NCBI GenBank assembly: GCA_964573715.1
Contig: CAZNKR010000004.1
Span: forward strand, 4,818 to 68,817
Direction: 5' to 3'
From: SVEL01 sp964573715
Lineage (GTDB): Bacteria > Bacillota > Clostridia > Lachnospirales > Lachnospiraceae
DNA length: 64,000 nucleotides
The position numbers and the translations under genes were made by a program. Positions 24,709 to 32,766 of this stretch are shown piece after piece. The notes below the pieces were generated by a model. That model did no database searches and had not been told where the DNA came from. It saw only the letters and a program-made list of their open reading frames with translations. Positions within the stretch are counted from its first letter, which is position 1. Each line of letters begins with the position of its first letter.

Positions 24709-25146
24709 TTAAGCTAAATGTTTTCTGATTGCACTATCAATAACAGGAAGTTTAATTGTTTTGCCCTTAAATGCTAATAAAGCTAAAATAAGTAAAACAA
24801 CTTTTTCAATAATATTAAAGATGTTAATAAAGAAACCAATAATATCATAACCATCTGAAATTGCTTGAACATCTGCAAGATTAAGGAAGAAATTAATGAA
24901 ATCCATAATATTGTAAATGAAGCTAAAGCATATTGGAATAAGTAAAAATGCAACCAATACTAATACTGCTTTAATTGCTGATGCTTTAAGCCAAAGATCA
25001 TTTTCTTTAACAAGAACGAATGCTACTAATAAAACGAAAGGCCAAGCAAAAATGATTGATGATGTTTGGAATGATGTAATGAGTGCTAAAAGAAAAATAA
25101 TTCCAGCAGCCATACAATTAGTCATACCTAATTTTGTTTTGTACAT
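24709..25146 (-). CDS. small integral membrane protein of unknown function
   Basis: The 145-residue protein is almost all membrane: helices at about 8-26, 30-46, 58-80 and 105-125, ending in a basic tail (IRKHLA). It contains no recognised motif. A good AAGGAGG lies ahead of the ATG and a near-perfect promoter upstream, so it is a real, independently transcribed gene. It stands alone between psd and ttcA on the opposite strand. No function can be proposed from the sequence. Confidence 0.75.
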   Translation of the reverse strand: MYKTKLGMTNCMAAGIIFLLALITSFQTSSIIFAWPFVLLVAFVLVKENDLWLKASAIKAVLVLVAFLLIPICFSFIYNIMDFINFFLNLADVQAISDGYDIIGFFINIFNIIEKVVLLILALLAFKGKTIKLPVIDSAIRKHLA

Positions 25147-25176
25147 TTTATGTACCTCCTTTAAAATATATGTTAA

Positions 25177-25205
25177 ATTATAACAATATTAACCTATTTC
25201 GTCAA
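25177..25205 (-). promoter_or_regulatory. sigma-A promoter of the 24.7-kb membrane protein gene
   Basis: On the minus strand TTGACG (25200-25205) and TATAAT (25177-25182) are 17 bases apart. Confidence 0.8.
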
Positions 25206-25254
25206 TAAATGTATTTTATTTTGATTTTACTTGATTTATATTTACACATATATA

Positions 25255-25263
25255 TGATATAAT
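25255..25263 (+). promoter_or_regulatory. extended -10 promoter of ttcA-like gene
   Basis: TGATATAAT, 37 bases before the ATG at 25300. The upstream -35 region has no close consensus at 17 bases. Confidence 0.5.
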
Positions 25264-25299
25264 TGCTTAAGAAATTACTTATTGAAAGGTGAAATTTAT

Positions 25300-26058
25300 A
25301 TGAAACTTCAACAGTTACTTAGCTATATAAGACGAGCAATTGATGATTATAAAATGATTGAAGATGGAGACAAAATTGCTATTGGAATATCTGGAGGAAA
25401 AGATAGTCTTACTCTACTCTATGCGCTACATGGTCTTCAAAGATTTTATCCCAAAAAATTCGAAATCATTGCAATTACTGTGGATTTAGGTTTAGGGATA
25501 CAAAAATTAGATGAAATAAAAAGCCTATGTGACTCCATGAACGTTGACTACTATATTGTTGATACAGAAATTGGCAAAATTATATTTAATGATCGCAAGG
25601 AAACAAATCCTTGTTCTTTATGTGCAAAAATGCGTAAGGGAGCATTAAATGAAAAAGCCTTAGAACTTGGCTGTAACAAAATTGCATATGCCCATCATAG
25701 AGATGATATTATTGAAACTATGCTTCTTTCACTTATATACGAAGGAAGATTCCATTCGTTTTCACCATATACATATCTAGATCGAACTGGTCTTACGGTT
25801 ATTAGACCACTAATGTATATAGAAGAAAGCGATATTATTGGATTTGTTAATAAGATGTCCATGCCTATTGCTAAGAATCTATGTCCAGTAGACGGTCATA
25901 CAAAACGTGAATATGTTAAAAATCTTATTCGACAAATCAATATGGAAAATCATGGTGTAAAAGATAGATTTTTTAGGGCAATTATCAATGGAAATATTAA
26001 AGGTTGGCCTATATTAAGTGAGGATGATGATAATGCCAGCAAATACAAAAAAATATAA
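25300..26058 (+). CDS. TtcA/TtuA family tRNA thiolation protein
   Basis: The 252-residue PP-loop ATPase has SGGKDSLTLLYAL (about 33-45), NPCSLCAKMRKG with a CxxC pair (about 103-108) and AHHRDDIIETMLLSL, then a C-terminal CPVD segment. These are hallmarks of TtcA-type enzymes that adenylate and thiolate tRNA nucleotides (2-thiocytidine 32 in E. coli) through an iron-sulfur cluster; the exact substrate here is not known. The ATG at 25300 follows GAAAGGTG. Its 3' end overlaps the recombinase gene by 26 bases. Confidence 0.85.
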   Translation: MKLQQLLSYIRRAIDDYKMIEDGDKIAIGISGGKDSLTLLYALHGLQRFYPKKFEIIAITVDLGLGIQKLDEIKSLCDSMNVDYYIVDTEIGKIIFNDRKETNPCSLCAKMRKGALNEKALELGCNKIAYAHHRDDIIETMLLSLIYEGRFHSFSPYTYLDRTGLTVIRPLMYIEESDIIGFVNKMSMPIAKNLCPVDGHTKREYVKNLIRQINMENHGVKDRFFRAIINGNIKGWPILSEDDDNASKYKKI

Positions 26059-27091
26059 TGATTTAATAGAAAACAATATTCGTTTAAGAATTAAAGAAAT
26101 TGAAACTGAACTTCCTAAATTTTGTCGTAACTATTTCGTTGGAATTGAAAATACAACATTACCACGAACAAGGTTAGGTTATGCATATGATATTCGTTTG
26201 TTTTTTCAGTACTTAGAAAACATTAACTCCATTAATAAAAAAGTTGGAATGAGAAATTTTGATTTAAGTATATTAGATGAACAAACTCCAATGGATATTG
26301 AAGAATATATGATATATTTAAAAAGTTACGAAAAAGATGGGATTACATATACTAACAAAGAGAATGGAATCAAACGAAAGATGTCGTCTATAAGGTCTCT
26401 TTATTCTTATTTCTTTAAAAAGGAAATGATAAGTAGCAATCCTACTCTTATGGTTAATATGCCAAAATTACATGAAAAAGCTATAATACGTATGGAGCCT
26501 AATGAGGTTGCTTCTTTTCTTGATACTGCTGAAGCAGGAACTAACATGACAAAAAGGCAACTTGAAATACATAAAAAAACAAAAATCAGAGATGTTGCAC
26601 TACTTACACTTCTTTTAGGAACCGGAATGCGTGTATCTGAATGTGTTGGAATAGACTTAACAGATATAAATTTTGAAGAATGTGAAATATTAATTCATCG
26701 TAAAGGTGGTAAGGAGGCAATCTTGTATTTTGGTGATGAAGTTGAAGCTGCATTGAGGGATTACTTAATTCAAAGGAAAGAAATGCGTCCTGAACCAGGA
26801 GATGAAAATGCGTTCTTTATCTCATTAAAAAATCGAAGGATTTCGGTTCGAGCAGTTGAACTTCTGGTAAAAAAATATGCATTGTTATCTTCCACAGTTA
26901 AACATATTACTCCACATAAGCTACGCAGCACGTATGGTACAGAACTTTATAACAATACATCAGATATTTACCTGGTTGCAGATGTCCTTGGTCATAAAGA
27001 TGTTAATACAACTAGACGCCACTACGCTGCTATTGAAGCTGATAGACGAAGAAATGCTAGAAATGCAGTTAGCATTAGAAAAGAACAATAA
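26033..27091 (+). CDS. XerC/XerD-like tyrosine recombinase
   Basis: The 352-residue protein has an N-terminal SAM-like core-binding domain and a catalytic domain with Arg200 (GTGMRVSE), Lys224 (HRKGGK), His295 and Arg298 (HKLRSTYG), His321 (LGHKDVNTT) and nucleophile Tyr331 (RRHYA). All six catalytic residues are present. It could be the chromosome-dimer resolvase or an orphan integrase; no att-like repeats or other mobile genes flank it, and it overlaps ttcA by 26 bases, so a housekeeping role is favoured. The ATG at 26033 follows AGTGAGG; nearby ATG/GTG codons at 26018-26027 are alternatives. Confidence 0.88.
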   Translation: MPANTKKYNDLIENNIRLRIKEIETELPKFCRNYFVGIENTTLPRTRLGYAYDIRLFFQYLENINSINKKVGMRNFDLSILDEQTPMDIEEYMIYLKSYEKDGITYTNKENGIKRKMSSIRSLYSYFFKKEMISSNPTLMVNMPKLHEKAIIRMEPNEVASFLDTAEAGTNMTKRQLEIHKKTKIRDVALLTLLLGTGMRVSECVGIDLTDINFEECEILIHRKGGKEAILYFGDEVEAALRDYLIQRKEMRPEPGDENAFFISLKNRRISVRAVELLVKKYALLSSTVKHITPHKLRSTYGTELYNNTSDIYLVADVLGHKDVNTTRRHYAAIEADRRRNARNAVSIRKEQ

Positions 27092-27157
27092 TAATAGATA
27101 AATTAATTTGTTTTAAGCATAAAAACTTGTCATTTAATACAAATCTCAATCCAATAT

Positions 27158-27186
27158 TTGTAGAATATTTATTATTGTGTTATTAT
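27158..27186 (+). promoter_or_regulatory. promoter of the 27.2-kb lipoprotein gene
   Basis: TTGTAG (27158-27163), 17 bases, TATTAT (27181-27186), 42 bases before the ATG. Confidence 0.55.
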
Positions 27187-27227
27187 ACATTCCGTTCACA
27201 TAAACAATTTAATGGAGGAAATAAAAA

Positions 27228-28151
27228 ATGAAAAAAATGAAGTATTTAGTTGCAGCTTGTATTATGTCTGCATCATTGTTAGTAGGTTGTGGTGATAAAG
27301 ATGAAAAAACAACAAGTTCAATAACACCTGAAGAAACAACAAGTTCAATAACACCTGAAGAACTTATTGAAAATATTGAAAACGCAGAAAATGATGTTAA
27401 ATCATTAGAATTTGAAGTTGGTTGTGATGTTAATGCTACTTCTTCAGAATCAGAATCTCCAATTGCTGCAAACGGTAAAATTAATGGTAAAGCTGATATT
27501 GAAAACAATTTATACAACTTAAATTTTGAAGCTAGTGTAGAAGGTACAACAATTAATATTGAATGTTATCTTGCTATTGATGATTCAAATGTTAAGATTT
27601 ATGCAAATTATATGGGATCTTGGATTAAATATGAAGCTGGTATTGATGAACTTGCAGGTTTATTATCTGAAAGCATAGATTTAGATGATGCTTCTTCTGA
27701 TGCTGGTATTGATGAACTTGCAGGTTTATTATCTGGAAGCATATATTTAGATGATGCTTCTTCTACTGCTTCTGATTCAAGCTTAAAAGATATTCTTGGA
27801 TATTTAAAAGATGCTAAAGTTGAAGCAAACGATGGTAATTATGTTTTATCTGGAAAATTAGATATGGATAAAATCATTGCTAAAGCTGGCGATGAAGTTG
27901 CAGATTATGAAGATATGATGAAATCTATGAATATTGATTTATCAGTTAAAGTAAATGTTGATTATTCACTTAACAAAATTGAAGTTAAATTAAATGATTT
28001 TGAAGCTGAACAGGACGGAGTTACAATTAAAGTAAATTCTGCATCGTTCTATATAACAGCCGATAAGTATAATGAAGAAATGAATATATCAATTCCTGAT
28101 GAAGCTTTAGAAGGAATGGATGCTGCTACTCTATTCTCAAGCATGAACTAA
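27228..28151 (+). CDS. surface lipoprotein with internal repeats (DUF6612/LppX-like)
   Basis: The 307-residue protein has a signal peptide ending in the lipobox LVGC (cysteine at about residue 21). The mature part alternates beta-type segments (LNFEASVEGTTINIECYLAI, VLSGKLDMDKI, VDYSLNKIEVKLNDFEA), as in LppX/LprAFG or DUF6612-type lipid- or substrate-binding lipoproteins; this assignment is tentative. It has two in-frame tandem duplications: TTSSITPEE twice after the lipobox and a 22-residue unit (AGIDELAGLLS...LDDASS) twice in the middle. AATGGAGG precedes the ATG. Not linked in function to its neighbours. Confidence 0.75.
   Translation: MKKMKYLVAACIMSASLLVGCGDKDEKTTSSITPEETTSSITPEELIENIENAENDVKSLEFEVGCDVNATSSESESPIAANGKINGKADIENNLYNLNFEASVEGTTINIECYLAIDDSNVKIYANYMGSWIKYEAGIDELAGLLSESIDLDDASSDAGIDELAGLLSGSIYLDDASSTASDSSLKDILGYLKDAKVEANDGNYVLSGKLDMDKIIAKAGDEVADYEDMMKSMNIDLSVKVNVDYSLNKIEVKLNDFEAEQDGVTIKVNSASFYITADKYNEEMNISIPDEALEGMDAATLFSSMN
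27309..27362 (+). repeat. two tandem 27-bp units in the lipoprotein gene
   Basis: Identical 27-base units at 27309-27335 and 27336-27362 duplicate nine residues (TTSSITPEE) in the linker after the lipid anchor. Confidence 0.93.
27636..27767 (+). repeat. two tandem 66-bp units in the lipoprotein gene
   Basis: Units at 27636-27701 and 27702-27767 differ at few positions (for example SES versus SGS, IDLDD versus IYLDD) and duplicate 22 residues in frame. Confidence 0.93.
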
Positions 28152-28263
28152 AAAGATAATCTATCAATTGAATAGATATAAAAAGTTATATAATTGATTT
28201 ACGTACTTACAAAATAAAAATATATAGACAAAATTAAAGAGTAAATAATTGAAAATGTGAACT

Positions 28264-28327
28264 GGAAGCATATCATAGCACCAAATTATCACTAATCATG
28301 GTAATAAGGTACTATGATATAGCTTCC
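28264..28327. other. long hairpin spanning the 3' end of the LysM gene
   Basis: GGAAGC-ATATCATAG-CACC (28264-28282) pairs with GGTA-CTATGATAT-A-GCTTCC (28308-28327), giving about 18 pairs with a mismatch and a bulge around a 25-base loop that holds the LysM stop codon. It lies between converging genes; no run of Us follows on either strand. Confidence 0.75.
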
Positions 28328-28624
28328 TATTTTTATGTTGGAGTTTTTCATACCATTTATGGATTTTACTTCTTCAATGTATTCATTGTAATCTATATAC
28401 TCATCTGAATAATAGTTCTTAGCAATAGTCCATAAACTATCACCATCTTCAACTAATACCGTGGTATATAGTTTGTCTTTAGCCTTTGTACTCCCACTTA
28501 CATTAAAACTTACTAATGTACATGTAATAATAACTATTAACAGTATAGCTAAGGATAAAAGCTGTAATTTATGAGTGGATTTTTTTGTGATACTATTTGA
28601 TTTTTTTATTGATAATTCTTTCAT
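28292..28624 (-). CDS. YneA-like LysM membrane protein, probable SOS division inhibitor
   Basis: The 110-residue protein has a short cytoplasmic start, one helix (about 19-40) and a LysM domain (about 56-107) with VEDGDSLWTIAKNYY and IKIGSYIIVPYY. Bacillus YneA has this same layout, is transcribed divergently from lexA and delays septation during DNA damage. Here it is also divergent from lexA and its promoter carries LexA boxes, one within the spacer. TTAGGAGG precedes the ATG. Name withheld because similarity to YneA is by architecture and position. Confidence 0.85.
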   Translation of the reverse strand: MKELSIKKSNSITKKSTHKLQLLSLAILLIVIITCTLVSFNVSGSTKAKDKLYTTVLVEDGDSLWTIAKNYYSDEYIDYNEYIEEVKSINGMKNSNIKIGSYIIVPYYHD

Positions 28625-28644
28625 ATAAACCTCCTAAATTCTAT

Positions 28645-28658
28645 CGAACAAATGTTTT
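28645..28658. promoter_or_regulatory. LexA box 1 (weaker)
   Basis: CGAACAAATGTTTT matches the Gram-positive LexA consensus CGAAC-N4-GTTYG in all but the last base. It lies between the -10 box and start of the LysM gene. Confidence 0.75.
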
Positions 28659-28669
28659 GATTTATGAAT

Positions 28670-28698
28670 ATTATATATCTCGAACAAATGTTTGTCAA
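28670..28698 (-). promoter_or_regulatory. sigma-A promoter of the YneA-like gene
   Basis: Minus strand TTGACA (28693-28698), 17 bases, TATAAT (28670-28675). LexA box 2 occupies the spacer, so LexA should block it directly. Confidence 0.85.
28681..28694. promoter_or_regulatory. LexA box 2
   Basis: CGAACAAATGTTTG fits the consensus fully and sits in the spacer of the LysM-gene promoter. Confidence 0.88.
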
Positions 28699-28717
28699 TA
28701 GTTTGGCGTAAAATAAT

Positions 28718-28731
28718 CGAACAACTGTTTG
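28718..28731. promoter_or_regulatory. LexA box 3
   Basis: CGAACAACTGTTTG fits the consensus and overlaps the first three bases of the lexA -35 box (28729-28734), giving autoregulation. Confidence 0.88.
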
Positions 28732-28757
28732 CATTTGCGTAAAAGTTATGTTATACT
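28729..28757 (+). promoter_or_regulatory. sigma-A promoter of lexA
   Basis: TTGCAT (28729-28734), 17 bases, TATACT (28752-28757), overlapped by LexA box 3. Confidence 0.8.
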
Positions 28758-28782
28758 CTATTTAACACTTAAGGAGGTTGCT

Positions 28783-29400
28783 ATGACTCAAGGAAAAATC
28801 ACAGACAAGCAAACAGAAATTTTACAATATATTAAAAACGAAATTTTAGCTAAGGGATATCCGCCATCAGTAAGAGAAATATGTGAGGCAGTTCATCTAA
28901 AATCTACTTCTTCTGTCCACGCACATTTAGAGACTTTAGAGAAGAATGGGTATATTAGAAGAGATCCAACCAAACCACGTACAATTGAGATTACGGATGA
29001 TACATTTAATCTTACCAGGAGAGACATGGTAAATGTTCCTATGGTTGGAGTTGTTGCTGCAGGAGAGCCAATTTTAGCAGTAGAAAATATTGAGAATTAC
29101 TTCCCTATTCCCTCAGATATGGTTCCAAATAATCCAGTATTTATGCTTAAGGTTAAAGGTGAAAGTATGATTAATGTTGGTATATTTAGTGGAGATTGGA
29201 TTTTAGTAGAACAACAAAACACAGCGCGCAATGGAGATACAGTTGTTGCATTAGTTGAAGATTCAGCTACTGTTAAAACATTTTACAAGGAATCTGATCA
29301 TATTAGATTACAACCTGAAAATGATACAATGGAACCTATTATTTTAAAAGATGTTACTATTATGGGTAAGGTTATAGGTTTGTTTAGAAAGATGATATAA
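28783..29400 (+). CDS. lexA: SOS repressor LexA
   Basis: LexA represses DNA-damage genes and self-cleaves on RecA filaments. The 205-residue protein has a winged helix-turn-helix (SVREICEAVHLKSTSSVHAH, about 27-46), the cleavage site Ala93-Gly94 in VAAGEP, catalytic Ser128 (GESM) and Lys165 (ATVKT). The ATG at 28783 follows AAGGAGG at 28771-28777; upstream in-frame codons overlap the promoter and are excluded. It is divergent from the LysM gene and shares its operators. Confidence 0.97.
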   Translation: MTQGKITDKQTEILQYIKNEILAKGYPPSVREICEAVHLKSTSSVHAHLETLEKNGYIRRDPTKPRTIEITDDTFNLTRRDMVNVPMVGVVAAGEPILAVENIENYFPIPSDMVPNNPVFMLKVKGESMINVGIFSGDWILVEQQNTARNGDTVVALVEDSATVKTFYKESDHIRLQPENDTMEPIILKDVTIMGKVIGLFRKMI

Positions 29401-29474
29401 TTTATAGAATATGAACTTATAGAATATGATGTATTTTTAATGAGCCATAGTCAATAAATATTAATTATAAAGTA

Positions 29475-29504
29475 AAAAAAGAAGCACGCTTGTGCTTCTT
29501 TTTT
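29475..29504. terminator. bidirectional terminator between lexA and rsfS
   Basis: GAAGCAC (29481-29487) and GTGCTTC (29492-29498) with loop GCTT, flanked by A and T runs that extend the stem; it serves converging lexA and rsfS. Confidence 0.92.
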
Positions 29505-29511
29505 AAAGGAA

Positions 29512-29847
29512 TTATATTTCAATAAATTCTCCATCAGCCCATATTCTTTCAATATTATAAAACATTCTACTTTCAACATCAAAAATATGAACAATTATTT
29601 CATTGTAGTCCATAAGTATCCAGTTTCCAGAAGAATAACCTTCTGTTTGCTTTGATTCAAATCCAGCTTTAGCAAGTTCTTCTGATACATTATCGGCCAA
29701 TGCTTGTACCTGATTTTTGTTTGCTCCACTTGCAATAATAAAGTAATCAGATATTGTTGATATTTTACTAATATCAATAACTTTAATATCAATACCTTTT
29801 TTATCGTCAAGAGCATTAAATGCTGTTTCTACTAGTTTATTTGTCAT
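29512..29847 (-). CDS. rsfS: ribosomal silencing factor RsfS
   Basis: RsfS binds L14 and blocks subunit joining when nutrients are scarce. The 111 residues include KGIDIKVIDISKISTISDYFIIASG and GNWILMDYNEIIVHIFD, the family core. AAAGGAG ahead of the ATG is embedded in the last codons of yqeK. It is the last gene of the rplU-to-rsfS cluster and ends at a shared terminator. Confidence 0.95.
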   Translation of the reverse strand: MTNKLVETAFNALDDKKGIDIKVIDISKISTISDYFIIASGANKNQVQALADNVSEELAKAGFESKQTEGYSSGNWILMDYNEIIVHIFDVESRMFYNIERIWADGEFIEI

Positions 29848-29849
29848 GT

Positions 29850-30455
29850 TTATTCTCCTTTTGAGGGTGATACATATGATTTATAGTATTTATAAGTTTC
29901 TTTTGAAGCTGTATCAATTATTCCTGAATTATCTTCAAGGTAAATTAAAGTATCTTCTAATATCTTAAGTACTGCTTTATCAATATCAATAAATGATAAT
30001 TTTCGTATTTGTGATAAATTTGGTGCCTTATCACGACTCGGTTCAATATAATCTGCAACAAATATTATCTTTTCAATTAAGGTCATTGAAGGCCTGCCAG
30101 TTGTATGATATTTAATTGCGTTAAGTATTTGATCATCATTTATATTGTATTTGTTTTTGGCGTAATATTCGCCTAATTTTGAGTGTAATAAAAATTTGCA
30201 CTGCATTTCAGTTGGTGTAACTTCTATACCATATTTTATGCATTCTTCTAATTTCTCATTATCATCAATGCATTTTGCACAATCATGTAAAAGCCCAGCA
30301 ATTTTAGCTTTTGTAATATCATAATCGTAGCGCATTGCCAAAGCTGCTGATGTAAATTCAACACCTAAAGTGTGTTCATATCTTGAACTAGAGAGAACCT
30401 TTTTTAATTTTTTTCTGGTTTCTTTGAAATAATCACTATTATAAATTTCGTTCAT
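29850..30455 (-). CDS. yqeK: YqeK family HD-domain hydrolase (Ap4A hydrolase type)
   Basis: The 201-residue protein has HD-domain metal ligands in YEHTLGVEFTSAALA (about 27-41), LLHDCAK, LLHSKLGEYYA and AIKYHTTG. YqeK proteins split diadenosine tetraphosphate symmetrically into ADP. It lies between nadD and rsfS as in Bacillus; the lytR-type gene often found between yqeK and rsfS is absent. Confidence 0.92.
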   Translation of the reverse strand: MNEIYNSDYFKETRKKLKKVLSSSRYEHTLGVEFTSAALAMRYDYDITKAKIAGLLHDCAKCIDDNEKLEECIKYGIEVTPTEMQCKFLLHSKLGEYYAKNKYNINDDQILNAIKYHTTGRPSMTLIEKIIFVADYIEPSRDKAPNLSQIRKLSFIDIDKAVLKILEDTLIYLEDNSGIIDTASKETYKYYKSYVSPSKGE

Positions 30456-30468
30456 AAAAATTCCTCAA

Positions 30469-31080
30469 TTAAATATAAAGATTATTATCTAAAATATATT
30501 TCATTACATCTTTGTTCATATATGGCTCAAATTGCTCTATATGGCTTATATTCGCTCTTATTTCATGTGAAGAAATATTTACAGGTGTTGTAATTAATCT
30601 TCTGATATCTGGATGATAATCACTAAATTCTGTTAGTATACTATTGAGAGATTTTTTGTACTCTTCATCAATTATTTCATCTCTAGTAGCCACTAACAAT
30701 ATACATTTTTCTAAAACAATTTCTGGATTATGCCAGGTTTTGAAATCTCTTAGAGAATCTCCACCAAGGATAAAGAAAAAATTGTCATTAGGATATATTT
30801 GCTTTAAAAGAGTTAAGGTATCAGATGTATATATATACCCTTCTCTTTTTAATTCAAAATCAGAAAATTCCATATATGGATAATTTTTAATCGCTAATTT
30901 TACCATTTCTGAACGCTTTATTGAATCAGAAACTTTTTTGCCTGATTTATGGGGTGGATTTTTGGATACCATGACCCATATCTTATCAAGCAAAAATTGT
31001 TCATATGCTTCCTTTGCTAACATAATATGTCCGTTGTGAATTGGATCAAAGGTTCCACCCAAAATACCGATATTACTCAT
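30469..31080 (-). CDS. nadD: nicotinate-nucleotide adenylyltransferase
   Basis: NadD adenylates nicotinate mononucleotide in NAD synthesis. The 203 residues begin MSNIGILGGTFDPIHNGHI, the nucleotidyltransferase (T/H)xGH signature, and later show SKNPPHKS, FILGGDSLRDFKTWHNP and SSHEIRANI, a variant of the usual SSTEIR. AGGTG ahead of the ATG overlaps the end of yhbY. Confidence 0.96.
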   Translation of the reverse strand: MSNIGILGGTFDPIHNGHIMLAKEAYEQFLLDKIWVMVSKNPPHKSGKKVSDSIKRSEMVKLAIKNYPYMEFSDFELKREGYIYTSDTLTLLKQIYPNDNFFFILGGDSLRDFKTWHNPEIVLEKCILLVATRDEIIDEEYKKSLNSILTEFSDYHPDIRRLITTPVNISSHEIRANISHIEQFEPYMNKDVMKYILDNNLYI

Positions 31081-31088
31081 ATTTTCAC

Positions 31089-31379
31089 CTATTTAGGAAG
31101 TACAATTTTTGGATTATCTTTATTTTCTTTGTAAAGAACGATTTTACGTCCTATTACCTGTACTAATTGAGATCCAGTTCTCTCCGCAATTACTTCACCT
31201 ATGGCGCGTGTATCATCTAAACAGTTTTTAAGGACAGTTAATTTAATTAATTCTCTTGTATTAAAAGCTTCCGAAACGGCATTGGTTACTTCAGGTGTAA
31301 GACTTCCTTTACCAATCTGAAATATTGGCTCAATGTTCATAGCTAAACCTTTTAAATGTGCTCTTTGCTTGCTTGTCAT
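31089..31379 (-). CDS. yhbY: YhbY-family RNA-binding (CRM domain) protein
   Basis: The 96-residue single CRM domain protein has MTSKQRAHLKGLAMNIEPIF and QIGKGSLTPEV, then the GxxG-type loop region RTGSQLVQVIGRKIVLYK. YhbY associates with pre-50S particles. It stands between obg and nadD as usual. Confidence 0.94.
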   Translation of the reverse strand: MTSKQRAHLKGLAMNIEPIFQIGKGSLTPEVTNAVSEAFNTRELIKLTVLKNCLDDTRAIGEVIAERTGSQLVQVIGRKIVLYKENKDNPKIVLPK

Positions 31380-31390
31380 TAATTTCTCCT

Positions 31391-32683
31391 TTATTTGTAA
31401 TAGTCAAATTCATGACCATATATCTTAACAGTATCACCATCTTGGATACCTAAATCGACTAATTGATCTAATATACCATTGTTTTTCATGAAGTTTTGGA
31501 AAAACATAAATCCCTTTTCTGATTCAAGATTTGTGTAACCTAACATTTTTTCAATACGAGGTCCTTCAATATAAAAAATACCTTCTTCATTTTTATCTTT
31601 AAATACTTCAAATGGTTCTTCAGGATTATCATAAAATACATTAGGATCAAGCTCTTGTGTAAATACTGTTGGTGCAGAGTCCATTGTGTCTAAAATACCT
31701 TGAACGTGATATAAAAGTTCTTTTAAGCCTTTACCGCTTACAGCTGAAATAGGAAATACTTTAATTCCTTTTGGTTCAAATTCTGCTTTAATAGCGCCAA
31801 GATAGCTTTCATCTTCATCGTATATAGCATCAATCTTATTGGCAGCAATAACCCATGGCTTATTCATAAGCTCTGAATTATAGGCTTCAAGTTCTTTATT
31901 TATTGTATTAATATCTTCTACAGGATTACGACCTTCAACTGACGCTGCATCAACCATATGAATAATAACTTTTGTACGTTCAATGTGTTTTAGAAATTCG
32001 TGTCCAAGTCCGATACCTTCGCTTGCACCTTCAATAAGTCCTGGAATATCAGCAATTACAAATCCTTTTGCACCCTCTAAATCAACAACACCTAAATTAG
32101 GATTTAATGTTGTGAAATGATAGTTTGCAATTTTAGGTCTTGCATTTGTAACGCGAGATAACAAAGTTGATTTTCCAACATTTGGAAATCCAACAAGGCC
32201 TACGTCTGCAATAACCTTTAATTCTAGGATTACATATAATTCCTTACTAGGTGTTCCAGGTTGGGCATATTTAGGAACCTGCATTGTTGCGGTTGCATAA
32301 TGCTGATTACCTTTTCCCCCTCTTCCGCCTTTTAATATAGTCTGTCGTTTATTTTCACCAGACATATCTGCAATAACTTTGCCTGATTCAGCATCTTTTA
32401 TTACAGTACCTTCTGGTACTTTTATAATAAGGTCTTCACCATCTTTTCCATGTTGATTACGTTTTCCGCCGGGTTCACCAGCTTCGGCAACGTATTTACG
32501 AATATGACGAAAATCAGTTAATGTATTAAGTCCTAAATCTACTTCAAATATAAGATCTCCACCATTACCACCGTCTCCACCATCAGGACCACCAGCGGCA
32601 ACAAAGAGCTCACGTCTAAAGCTTACATGACCATCTCCGCCTTTACCAGATTTTATAAATATTTTTGCACTGTCTGCAAACAT
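31391..32683 (-). CDS. obg: GTPase Obg/CgtA
   Basis: Obg is an essential GTPase in 50S assembly and stress signalling. The 430 residues include the glycine-rich Obg fold (SGKGGDGHVSFRRE, GGPDGGDGGNGG), the G domain with GFPNVGKSTL (about 167), DIPGLIEG and NKID, and a C-terminal OCT domain (about 350-430). The ATG is placed at 32683 with GGAGG directly upstream and the family start MFADSAKIF; a longer frame runs through a terminator-like hairpin and is rejected. Confidence 0.97.
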   Translation of the reverse strand: MFADSAKIFIKSGKGGDGHVSFRRELFVAAGGPDGGDGGNGGDLIFEVDLGLNTLTDFRHIRKYVAEAGEPGGKRNQHGKDGEDLIIKVPEGTVIKDAESGKVIADMSGENKRQTILKGGRGGKGNQHYATATMQVPKYAQPGTPSKELYVILELKVIADVGLVGFPNVGKSTLLSRVTNARPKIANYHFTTLNPNLGVVDLEGAKGFVIADIPGLIEGASEGIGLGHEFLKHIERTKVIIHMVDAASVEGRNPVEDINTINKELEAYNSELMNKPWVIAANKIDAIYDEDESYLGAIKAEFEPKGIKVFPISAVSGKGLKELLYHVQGILDTMDSAPTVFTQELDPNVFYDNPEEPFEVFKDKNEEGIFYIEGPRIEKMLGYTNLESEKGFMFFQNFMKNNGILDQLVDLGIQDGDTVKIYGHEFDYYK

Positions 32684-32721
32684 AATAACCTCCATTTTGT
32701 ATAAAACAAAAAGTAATTTGT

Positions 32722-32754
32722 AAAAAGGCTTCAACCGTATTGATTGAAGCCTTT
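32722..32754 (-). terminator. terminator/attenuator between rpmA and obg
   Basis: On the minus strand AAAGGCTTCAA (32744-32754) pairs with TTGAAGCCTTT (32724-32734), 9-base loop, followed by a T run. It probably reduces transcription from rplU-rpmA into obg. Confidence 0.85.
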
Positions 32755-32766
32755 GAATTAACATAA

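Noticed and set aside
26033..27091. Integrase of a prophage or genomic island
   Set aside because: No attachment repeats, tRNA or phage genes flank it, and it overlaps a tRNA-modification gene; a Xer-type housekeeping role is more likely.
27159..28770. Toxin-antitoxin pair around the lipoprotein and LysM genes
   Set aside because: The genes converge, each has its own promoter, and domains are a lipoprotein and a LysM division-inhibitor type.
32684..32764. 27-residue N-terminal extension of Obg
   Set aside because: The longer frame runs through a terminator hairpin and lacks a ribosome binding site; the family start MFADSAK has a perfect one.
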